Under the pieces are notes generated by a model, which saw nothing but the letters and a program-made list of their open reading frames with translations, was not told the origin of the DNA and searched no databases. Shown here piece by piece: positions 51,323-64,000 of a stretch of 64,000 nucleotides of DNA. Origin of the DNA: Macrobrachium rosenbergii. Lineage: Eukaryota > Arthropoda > Malacostraca > Decapoda > Palaemonidae. The stretch covers positions 20,169,702 through 20,233,701 of the forward strand of contig NC_089762.1 of NCBI RefSeq assembly GCF_040412425.1. Reading direction: 5' to 3'. A program made the translations under genes and the position numbers. The first letter of the stretch is position 1; the number at the start of each line of letters is the position of its first letter.

Positions 51323-52638
51323 TGGACAACATAGCTGAAATGCGTCAACTCATAGCTATAGCACGACGGATAGACCAGAATTGTTGCCACTTGTCATTGA
51401 GTATGTGCACGTCATGTTATTGCTGGAGCTTGCAATGATTGCTGCAAAGCACTTAGGGAGAAAAAAAGGCGCCCCAAGGAGGGTGTGGGCGTGGCGTACC
51501 TGCAGAAAAGGATGGAGCAAGGTCATTATGACAACCTGATGGCGGAGTTGTCAACCAAGCCCCAGAGCTGTACAGAAATTTTACCCGGATTGACAAGGAC
51601 CTCTTCAATGAAATTGTTGAACGGGTCACACCCCACATTCAGAAGAAAGTGACATTCTGGAGGAAACCCATTGAGCCAGGCCTACGTGTTGCTATCACCC
51701 CACGCTTCCTCGCTACAGGTGATTCATACAAGAGTCTGCAATATTCGTTCGGGTAGCCCACAACACCATTAGTCTCATCATACCAGAGACCTGCAGGGCC
51801 ATTGTTGCTGCCTTCGGGGATGAGGAACTGCAGGTGCCACAAACACCTGAAGCGTGGCAGGAGGTTGCACAGGGTTTTGAGGAACGGTGGAACTTCCCAC
51901 ACGTAATTGGAGCTATAGATGGGAAGCACATTAGGCTCCGTAACCCTCCCAAGGGCAGTACGCATTACTTCAACTACAAGAAGTTCTACTCCATGGTATT
52001 ACTTGCAGTTGCTGATGCTTCATACAAGTTCCTGTACGTCAACGTGGGAGCCATTGGGTCAGAGTCAGACGGTGGTGTATTTGCCCAGACCCGACTGGCA
52101 GAAATGCTGTTGCAAGAGGAAGCAAATCTTCCCCAACCGGATGCCCTGCCAGGTCAACCTAATGGATCTCCTGTGCCCTACTTCCTAGTTGGCGATGATG
52201 CCTTCCCCTGAGGAATTACCTTATGAAGCCCTACCCCAAAAAGAGGACTTAGCAAGGAGGAACGGATTTACAACTACAGGTTAAGTAGGGCACGCAGGAC
52301 GGTGGAGAACGCCTTTGGGATTCTGGCAAACAGATTCAGTATTCCACACTGCAATATGATTGAAGCCTGACCATATAGAGCCATTAGTGATGTCCGCATG
52401 TGTTCTGCACAATATTATCATAAGAAGAAATGCACGAAGACAAGAAGGAGATCAGGAGCACCCTGTCACACATGCTGTCATCCCTGGTAGCTGGAGGAGT
52501 GACCCGTCCTTAGGAGCAGCCCTTCCAACCGTGACCAGCAACACTGCAACGAGGGATGCAAAGGAACAGCGTAACATGCTGAAGGAATACTTTTCATCGG
52601 CTGAAGGCTCTGTGCACTGGCAGGAGAACATGATTTAG
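51323..52638 (+). pseudogene. HARBI1-type DDE transposase (frameshifted)
   Basis: The start MDNIAEMRQLIAIARRIDQN lies in one frame. The next segments (HLGRKKRRPKEGVGVAYLQK, then FNEIVERVTPHIQKK and RVAITPRFLATG) are in others. The catalytic core in frame 51756-52211 has AIDGKHIRLRNP (first Asp, 51918) and VGDDAFP (second Asp, 52194 or 52197). After a one-base loss at TTCCCCTGA and another near an A-run, [15 protein letters not shown] supplies the Glu (52305). The C-terminal part, [18 protein letters not shown], runs to 52638. All three acidic residues survive, but at least four frame breaks inactivate it. In the family this enzyme cuts and pastes the element at TWA sites. Confidence 0.88.
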
Positions 52639-52678
52639 TTACTCTCCTGCATACCTGATTGTTGTAATTACTTAAATG

Positions 52679-53215
52679 TCTGTTCCTGCATATATTTTGA
52701 ACTTATTTAAATTCAATAATGTATCAATTCAGGATTATTTTGCCCTGTGCATTTTTGTACTTCTGTTTGTTTTAGTTGATTTAATAAAAGATATTGCTCA
52801 AATCCATGATATATTACTCTCATCAATACTTGGTAATTGGGAAGAGGATAGAGCGGGACATGATTTTGCAAATGTATGTTTAATCAATATGAAATAAACA
52901 TACATATAAATAAAAGAAAGAAGATGCAGTTATTTTGCCTTTTTAATAATTTCTTAACATGGAATCTATTCTGATATGATAATTCTATCATTTTTGAAAG
53001 TACCTTCTCTTAACATTGTTTCTATTCTGTTCCTGTATTTATTTTGGACTTATTTAAAATCAATAATGTATCAATTCAGGATTATTTTGCCCTGTGCATT
53101 TGTGTACTTCCGTTTATTTTGGTTGATTTAATAAAAGATATTGCTCAAATCCATGATATATTACTCTCATCAATACTTGGTAATGGGGACGAAGATAGAG
53201 CGGGACATGACCTGG
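52679..53215 (+). repeat. Direct duplication inside the Harbinger transposon
   Basis: About 185 bp at 52679-52865 recur at 53026-53215 (caattcaggattattttgcc, aatccatgatatattactct), separated by 160 bp. Both contain aataaaaga-type sequence. The copies differ by scattered substitutions. Confidence 0.88.
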
Positions 53216-53660
53216 AAGCACGCCGCCTGTCCCTGTTATCCCAGGTCAAAGCGTTGCCACATCTCCGCAGTTGCGGGGGATGCGGCAGCGTTCTTGCGTC
53301 TACTCCCACGCCATTCTGACAGCCATGCAGTGCCCTGGGGCAGCGTGAGCCCCCAGGTAAGGGCGTGGCAGCTGCGCGGTCAACCCATGGGTGGCGCCAC
53401 GCTGTGCGGGTCGGGCCATGCTACCTGACACCTGACCTGGCCACCCACGCAGGGTTTTGAGCAGGTCGAAAGGTTCCTGCCCCCCGGCGCATGGCCAGGT
53501 GGTCCGTAACGGTCACGCCGCATGCTGCCGCATTTACACAGTACTTACGGTACATTTACGTTGTATTTGCGTTGTGTTTACGTACTTTCTGGCTCCGCCC
53601 CGTTCGTGGCCGTGCGTGGGCATGCGTGCCTTGATACGTGAATGTGTGAACTTAGCATAA

Positions 53661-55280
53661 GTATGCATATTTTGTATGAGACATCTCCAGCACCATTTGA
53701 TGGTTTTTGACTAACTTTGACTGAGATTTGACAGTCTTAGCAGTAATTATCTACAATGTAATTAAAATTTAATTGTAATTTTTTGGTATTAATTTTTACT
53801 CAACTACCGAACCAGATCAGTTACATCCGGTGCTTCCTTTAATTGTACTTACACTTAAGGGGCGTGCTGAGCACCAAATTTCGAGGAATTATCGATTTTT
53901 AGTTTTACAGTTTTGGACTGGGATATGTCTAAATAAACATGTCCTGAAATATTATTGCTAAAAAAATTTTTTTAAGTGGGTTTTTTACATTTTTGTTCAC
54001 CACATTTACTGGCATCTGAGTGGCATTGAGCAAAAATTTGTTGCAAAATTTATGTATGACTTTTTAGGTGGAAGTGAGAAATAGACTACTTTCATACTAA
54101 GATACACATTATCTACGATCAGTACGATCAGAATTGGCTCTCTCTCAAAAAATGTAATATTAGAGTAAATATGTATCTATGTATCTCAATATCGCCTTGT
54201 GAGCAACAGTGAGTGACAAATTATCATACAATTTCTGTAAGACACTTCAATTCTGGATAGTAGAAAGTGAGAAATTTGCTTCAGTATCCTACCAAAACTA
54301 TCCATTTTCTACATTAAGAGCTGGTTTGTTCTCTAAAAAAAATATCAAAGTAAATATATATCGGTGTATTTTGAACTTGTCATAGTTGTATCACAGATGT
54401 ACCATGCTAGCTAGTTTACATATAATATTTTATATTATTGACATATTTTTATGATGTATTTTCTGATATATGAAATTATATAAGTACATAACAGTTCCAA
54501 ACAGAGTCAGGTTTTACCAATACTGTAAACCATCTTGATTTGTGTGTGGTTCTGGTTCAAGCGATATCCTAATGCTTTGTGAAGCATTTCCTTTTCGGAT
54601 TTTCTTACTGTGTAGTAAGCAAGAGAAGTACCACCCTTATGAGGGAGAAATTTGAACGATTGTGTGTTGTAAGTACAGTTCTGTATGTTACAAGAGAGGG
54701 ACGAAGCAAACGGGAATTGTCTCAACTGAGATAGCAACAACACCGAACGCCTGCATCTAGGTAAGGGATTTGTTTTCCTATATTAGTGATATTCAGATTA
54801 GTGATTAGTGGTATTCTAATTAGTGATTACTATTTTTCATAATATTATAATAATTATATAAGACAACAAAGCTTGATTTTACTGCAATGACTTGTCGTCT
54901 GACTAGTACCTTGTGAAGGCTTGGTTGTTCAGCATTTGTTTACTTTATCTTCGCAGTTGTTTGTTTATTTGCCTCTCCAGTATCTGAACGGAAAACATAC
55001 AGCAGTAGCGTATATAGGTTATGTAGAAAATTTATATTGATGCCATATGTTTTTATAGGTTATGAAGAAAACTTTGGGGCAAGTGTAAAGCGATGGGAAC
55101 AAACCTTTCTTAGAATACCATGTTCTGGCCTAACCTCATTAGGGCATTTGTTTTTATAATTTCTGAAAAAAGTTTTGCACCAATAGCATATAGCCTACTA
55201 TTTTTTATAGGTTATGGAGAAAACATATTGATAGCATATATTAATTAATTTTTATGTTATGAAAAAACTTTGCACTGGTA
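53661..55280. other. No gene; weak degenerate tandem repeats
   Basis: AT-rich sequence with approximate repeats: gtgagaaat with similar context at about 54075 and 54268, and ggttatg-gaaaact words repeating between 55015 and 55270. No coding frame with a motif. Confidence 0.4.
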
Positions 55281-56824
<1,544 letters not shown>

Positions 56825-56849
56825 TAAATCATGGTGTGATAAAAAATTC

Positions 56850-56884
<35 letters not shown>

Positions 56885-56984
56885 CACACATATATATGCA
56901 CACATGTATATATATATTACATGTATATACATATAATATATATACATATATATATCACACTGTGATTTATATGCAATCATGAGG

Positions 56985-57172
56985 CTCTTAGTGGCTCAGT
57001 GGTTTGACCTTCAAATGGAGTCATTGGAAGATACTGTGACAAGGGATCGAGACCTGGCGGTAGTGATCCATTTATCACTTAAAAAACTCCCCTTCGGTGA
57101 TAATTCCCCATTGGGGCTATTCCCGAAGTAGCATGAATTGGATATGAAAAGACATTTGTAGCTTCATGGTTA
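56985..57172 (+). mobile_element. tRNA-like SINE, same family as the palindrome
   Basis: It has an A-box-like tggctcagtgg near 56991, a B-box-like gggatcgagacc near 57043, and the shared 3' body (cccttcggtgataattcccc, agacatttgtagcttcatgg) running into a TA tract. A diverged relative lies at 61165-61345. Confidence 0.7.
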
Positions 57173-57215
57173 TATATATATATATTATATGTATATATGC
57201 ATATATATGTATATT

Positions 57216-59775
<2,560 letters not shown>

Positions 59776-59799
59776 CACACACACATTTATTTATTTGTT

Positions 59800-60470
59800 T
59801 ATAATTTTTGTATTTGACCCCTGATGATGAAACTATGCTTCGAAACATTGGCCCAAAATAAACTTGAAACTTGCGTCACCTTTTTGTATTCCTATTTATA
59901 CTACATATAAAGTATATTTAATTTATATACAGAAGGACGAAAAGGAGTGGTGGAAGTTTCTAGTTTATTGCGGGCCAACGTTTCTAAGCATAACTTCGTT
60001 GTCAGGGATAGATTACAAAGGTTACAGCAATTAAAATAAAAACCTATGACTCTGCCAATAGCAGTAATATGAGATTATATGAGTGGTATATACTAGAAAT
60101 AAAAGGATAAAATTAGAAGCAACCTATAGCTCAGAGTATGGAAACAGAGTGATCAAGAACAGCACTCATAGAGCAAAGAAACATCTTGAGCTATAAACAG
60201 AAAACTGACTATTCAGTGATGGAAGCAGTCTTGGTCACTAAGTTTCTGTACTCTGAGGCATTAGGTTGGTTCTAACTTTGTTTCTCTTTCAAGTACATAA
60301 ATTTCTGTTTTTAATATGTAAATTTAAACTAATTTCATATTACAGTACTGCTCTTTGCTGAGTCATATATGTTGATTTTAATTGCTGTAATTTGTGTACT
60401 TTATCTTTGATGGCAAAGCCATGCTTCGGAACATTGGCCAGAAATAAACTTGAATATACTGTATATATTA
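59800..60470. repeat. Three copies of a hairpin-bearing retroposon tail motif
   Basis: ctgatgatgaaactatgctt followed by cgaaacattggc and aaataaactt occurs at about 59820. A second plus copy (gatggcaaagccatgcttcg, gaacattggc, aaataaactt) lies at about 60408. A minus-strand copy is at about 59955-60008 (gggccaacgtttctaagcat). The word pair can form a small stem-loop and resembles 3' ends of animal non-LTR or Penelope-like elements. No coding sequence is attached. Confidence 0.5.
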
Positions 60471-60479
60471 TATGTATTC

Positions 60480-61100
60480 TTTTAATAGCCACAGTGACCT
60501 CTCAACTTCTTCGTGCCTTTTGGATATAGATATCACTCATGGATTCTAAGATCTAGATAAAGAAATATGCCACTTTAACCCCACTTTGACCTAGCTTCAG
60601 GATTAAATTTTCCACGGGGGTCAGAATATTGTAGTTTGTTTCTTCATTTGGCTTTTAGGCTTTGTTGTGACAAGCATATCCAAAAAAGTGTGAAGAAATA
60701 TGGATGTTAAGAGGTCCAATGGCCATTAAAAATACATATCTAGAAAAAAAGTGACCAGATATATGTAATTGTGATAACCACAATAACCTCTTAACTTCTC
60801 AAATTCCTTGCACTTTTTGGTTACAGTTGTCACCATAAAGCCTCAAATCCAATTGCATGAATATGAAGTAACTCTGAAGTTTGTAGCAGGATTCGAACCC
60901 ATTCTGGAGTAACAGAATCAAGTCAGCAATGCAACCTCATTCAGGTACTCCAGATGCAGCTTCAAATTCTACTATGGACAGCAGAATTACTTCATATTCA
61001 CGCATTTGGATCAAAGGCTTTGTAGTGACAACCGTATCCAAAAAGTGAAAGTGCAAAGAATTCAAGAAGTTGAGAGGGCATTGTGGTCATTATAATTCAC
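60480..61100. repeat. Inverted repeat with tRNA-like centre
   Basis: Bases 60768-60875 (ccacaataacctcttaactt, gcactttttggttacagttg) are the reverse complement of 60968-61098. Another diverged copy of the left arm begins near 60490. The centre includes gattcgaacccat, a B-box-like sequence on the minus strand, so the structure is probably a pair of head-to-head SINEs. Confidence 0.6.
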
Positions 61101-61164
61101 AGGCTATAAATATTGCTTGATATCAAATTCATTCAACCTCAGAGCAACATAAGTGCATAAGCCA

Positions 61165-61345
61165 TGTGTCCACAGTATCCTGATAGCCTAGTGGCTATCG
61201 TCACTAAAATGTTATCTTTTCCAAAATATTTGGGAGTTCAAGTCTCCCTGGTGATTAATCGCTTATCACTCATAAATTTCCCCTTTGGTTATGTTACTCT
61301 GAGGTTGAGTGAATTTGTTATTAACTACACTGGTAGCTGAATAGT
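61165..61345 (+). mobile_element. tRNA-like SINE, diverged
   Basis: The A-box-like tagcctagtggctatcg near 61186 and B-box-like gagttcaagtctcc near 61231 are followed by cttatcactcataaatttcc and a gtagctgaat tail. This matches the body plan of the family at 56985-57172. Confidence 0.6.
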
Positions 61346-62542
61346 AGTTTTTGAATATAAAAGTTGTCATAATTTATGTGACTATATTATATATATATTA
61401 AGTGATCAAGTACCTGGTTATTAAACAACTATTAAATCCAAAAATTTACCTCACTTCAGCCAGATACCTAACCCTCATAACAATATTATGATTGAACACT
61501 CTAAAGGTAACAGTGATCCCTTAAAACTTGTTTATCACTTGAAAAATCAATCTAAGTTTTTCAAGTTTTGAGCGAGGTAGTAACTGTTAAGCAAGAAATA
61601 TACTAGAGGGAAAGGGCATCACTCCATCAGACAACCATAATTGTTTCCCTAGTCTTAATTCACTTCAGAAAAATTCTAAAGGAGAATAGAACATGTTTAT
61701 CACTTACCTTGTGCATATACACAAATAACCCTATTCACTGGTGGTCAAAAATGAAACACTGTGCTTATAAAACTTTAAATACAAACATTTATTTCTAACT
61801 TCAAAAGTTATAATTAGAATTCACAATCTGAAAAAAATTTACTATTACTTGAAAACAACATAAGATTTAATTAATTCTTAAACAAGATTAATTCAACAAA
61901 ACTTTAATTTATCAAGAAATTATGTTAACTAAGCAAAATTCAAATTATTAAGATTTTCTCCAAATTTGAAAAAGAAATCTTAACAAATGAAAATCACAAC
62001 AAGTGTGCAATGTTAAAGTATCAACACATATAAAGTGCTAACTAAATCAATGTTAAATCACCAACACAAAATTTTGGGTAACACTATGAAATTGTAAACA
62101 CAAGAGCACACAAAAGAAATGTAAAAACAAGAACATGTAAAAATGCACACAAAGTTTATCAACAACAATTTCACTAAGGCAAAATCTGTTTAAAGATTAT
62201 ATCCACCTTTTTACCATGGTAAAAAATTAAGTAAAAACCACTTTACCTTGTACAAGTTTCTGAACACTTTTGCACAACTCCTTTTTCCTTCACTGCAGTA
62301 GTATACACTTTTACCTAAGGCCTGTTACATTGTACTCTCTCTTATATCAGATTCTACCAAGGGAGCATTAAATATTATTAAGAATTTCCAAAAACTTATA
62401 TGTTTGGGAGAGTGACCACAATCTTACACTCTTCTACATGAAGAGAGAGAGAGACCAACCTATCTTTACCGGGTCTCTGTCTGAACTGACCTGATAAATC
62501 AAAATAAAATCCCAAAGAGGTTGTACCGGATCTCCATACTGA
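61346..62542. other. No gene recognised
   Basis: Very AT-rich, with many short A runs on the plus strand. It may include the 5' untranslated part of the LINE that follows, since sequence from about 62400 becomes more complex. The minus-strand frames at 62396-62914 are antisense to the LINE. Confidence 0.35.
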
Positions 62543-63091
62543 GGGAATGAACAAGAAAAAAGAAAAGAAAAGAAAGACACAGTATGCACCCTTTTGAAAA
62601 GAGGGAATTGCAGGTTTGGCGAAAGATGTTATTACAAACATCCCAAGATATGTCACAATTATGAGATCTATGGCAAATGTGCATATCTAGATGGCTATGA
62701 AGAGGAATGCAGAGATCTACATCCAAAAATATGTAGAAACTGGAAAGAAGGAAATGGATGTAGGTTTAATAAGAAATGTAGGTACATGCATCCTGTAGCC
62801 ATGAAAGACCAAAATCAAAATCAAATACATATAAAAACCAAGGTAAAAATGAAACAAATAAAGAAAAGAACAAAGATCATGTGATGAAGGCAAAAAAGCA
62901 AGCCAACAAAACATTATGAAAAGTCAGCACCACGATATGAGCCATCAGCACCTAGATATAGCACAAGGAACAAGCAATGTATCTATGATGGAAGGGGATG
63001 GTGCAGATATGGAGATAAGTGCAGGTTTATGCACAAAGTGAATAAATATGAAGCTGGAAGAACAAATATAATGGAAAAGTTGGATTTTTAA
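62543..63091 (+). pseudogene. LINE ORF1 with four CCCH zinc fingers
   Basis: One frame, open from 62543 and broken once by a TGA at 62882-62884, encodes four fingers. They are C-X7-C-X5-C-X3-H (62585-62641, NCRFGERCYYKH), C-X8-C-X9-C-X3-H (62651-62722), C-X8-C-X5-C-X3-H (62732-62791, CRNWKEGNGCRFNKKCRYMH) and C-X7-C-X5-C-X3-H (62978-63034, CRYGDKCRFMH). CCCH fingers typically bind RNA. The location just before an endonuclease ORF suggests a nucleic-acid-binding ORF1 protein. The ORF ends at 63089-63091. The start codon is unclear; the only nearby ATG (62547) is in another frame. Confidence 0.7.
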
Positions 63092-63109
63092 TGTACGAAT
63101 TTCTGGAAA

Positions 63110-64000
63110 ATGAAAAAGATCAACATATCAGAACAGGAAAGAGACATGGGAAAATCCTTTTTATTACCCATATTAGATAATGGAGATAATATGCAAACCA
63201 TCATAGTGATGAACGCAGCAGGGTCTAGTTTGAGTAACTCAAAAAGAAAGATAGAGTTCTTAGAAGAACTAACCCAAAATGAAAAAATAGAAATATTGAA
63301 TATAAGTGAAACCTGGTATTCCCAAGAGACTGGTAATGATGACCAGATAAAGGGTTTCCAAACTTATAGATCAGATAGAAAAATATAAATCAGGGGGAAC
63401 CGCTGATATATGGGAGAGATGCCAATCAAGGAAAAATCTGTGAGAAATATAGTAACACAGAATGTGAATTAATAGCGGTAGAATTTGAATCTGAAAAATT
63501 AGTAAACATTGTAATATATAGACCCCTAATACTAAAGAGTTTGACATAATAATTGAAAAATTGGATGAAATATGTAGAAATCACAAGGACTGGACTATAC
63601 TCCTAACCGGAGACTTTAACTTTCCTTTGTAGAATGGAAAGAACGAATAGGAGACTGTGGTTGTATTTATACATATAAAAAAGAGAGCAATAGTAGTGCA
63701 GAAGATAAGAGGCAATTTGAAAAGCTATTAGATATGCTACTAGAACATAACATTCAGCAAATAAATCACCTACCAACAAGAAAGGATAATATTTTAGACC
63801 TAGTATTTGTGAATGAGGTGAACTATGTTAAAGAAATAATAGTATATAACACGAGTATTTCTGGGCCATAATGTCATAGAACTAACAGTCTGTTCCAGAA
63901 CATACGAAAACAAAGAAAAGCAAGAGATGAAAAATGGGAAGGATATGGAAAATACAATTTCTATAGTAAGAATATAAATTGGTCAAAAATAAATGAAGAA
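63110..64000 (+). pseudogene. LINE ORF2, endonuclease domain (5' part, runs off window)
   Basis: From the ATG at 63110 the frame reads TIIVMNAAGSSLSNSKRKIE and then EILNISETWY, the N-terminal N...L...SETW pattern of apurinic-like endonucleases of CR1/Jockey-type LINEs (Asn and Glu catalytic). The frame stops at 63388, but similarity continues in other frames: YRPLILK, TGDFNFP (about 63607), EDKRQFEKLLDMLLEHNI and NILDLVFVNE (about 63789). The decay consists of several frameshifts. The reverse transcriptase would lie beyond base 64000. Confidence 0.75.

Larger units (their letters stand above)
50903..53657 (+). mobile_element. PIF/Harbinger transposon, complete ends
   Basis: Long inverted ends, tgctaagttcacacattcat on the left and, inward from the right, tgctaagttcacacattcac, continue with few mismatches through caaggcacgcatgc. 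A TAA duplication flanks them at 50900-50902 and 53658-53660. It is 2755 bp and carries one broken DDE transposase (51323-52638) with its own TATA box. The subterminal DNA is GC-rich, in contrast to the AT-rich surroundings. No Myb/MADF second gene is evident. Confidence 0.92.

Noticed and set aside
51453..51965. Minus-strand frames opposite the Harbinger transposase (also 50919-51210)
   Set aside because: The plus strand encodes the recognisable transposase; these are antisense.
62396..62914. Minus-strand frames at the right edge
   Set aside because: They are antisense to the CCCH-finger ORF, which has four matching finger patterns on the plus strand.

Overview
This is a eukaryotic, animal nuclear window, most likely from a decapod crustacean. 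The grounds are very dense CT/GA, TA and TTA microsatellites, short exons in long introns, and the mix of repeats: tRNA-derived SINEs, Tigger/pogo-like MITEs with TA target duplications, TTAA-flanked piggyBac-like elements, a DIRS-type retrotransposon, a PIF/Harbinger transposon and several LINEs. The organism is inferred. There is no bacterial-style coding, no CRISPR array and no rRNA. Most long open frames are microsatellite translations or antisense shadows.

Host gene: two short plus-strand exons (3335-3471 and 7789-7878) each have a single open frame, consensus splice sites and matching phase. The first encodes a C2HC zinc-finger-like motif. A possible third exon (26337-26422) keeps the phase and reaches a stop. 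Almost everything between and after them is repeat-derived.

Layout. 1-4.9 kb: a Tigger-like relic broken by a SINE that is itself broken by a MITE, more MITEs, then exon A. 4.9-7.8 kb: a TTAA-flanked element filled with a ~370-bp tandem repeat, a TA tract, a transposon end, then exon B. 7.9-13.2 kb: intron-like DNA, Tigger-like elements rich in (CT)n, and a 243-bp hairpin. 14.2-19.3 kb: a decayed LINE cut by a 1.7-kb Tigger-like element and by a gag-like fragment. 19.5-26.4 kb: more MITEs, a Tigger-like element holding an intact SINE, a minus-strand LINE endonuclease piece, and a second copy of the 4.1-7.7 kb repeat. 28.1-29.4 kb: an element with an 8-bp target duplication. 29.6-33.1 kb: a head-to-head inverted duplication in which only one arm carries two transposon insertions. 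34-38.9 kb: a LINE 3' fragment and a piggyBac relic with an N-terminal transposase remnant. 39.2-40.95 and 41.57-50.82 kb: two more tandem-repeat-bearing TTAA elements, the second split by a 7.5-kb DIRS-like retrotransposon that carries its own Harbinger-like MITE. 50.9-53.66 kb: a PIF/Harbinger transposon with TIRs, a TAA duplication and a broken DDE transposase. 55-61.4 kb: TA tracts, a SINE palindrome, a ten-unit tandem array of a tRNA-like SINE with an orientation switch, and inverted repeats. 62.5-64 kb: the 5' half of a LINE whose first ORF has four CCCH zinc fingers, followed by an apurinic endonuclease-like ORF running off the window.

The strongest observations are the nested insertions whose empty sites are also in the window, the DIRS circular-junction architecture, the tandem-repeat-bearing TTAA elements, and the CCCH-finger LINE.
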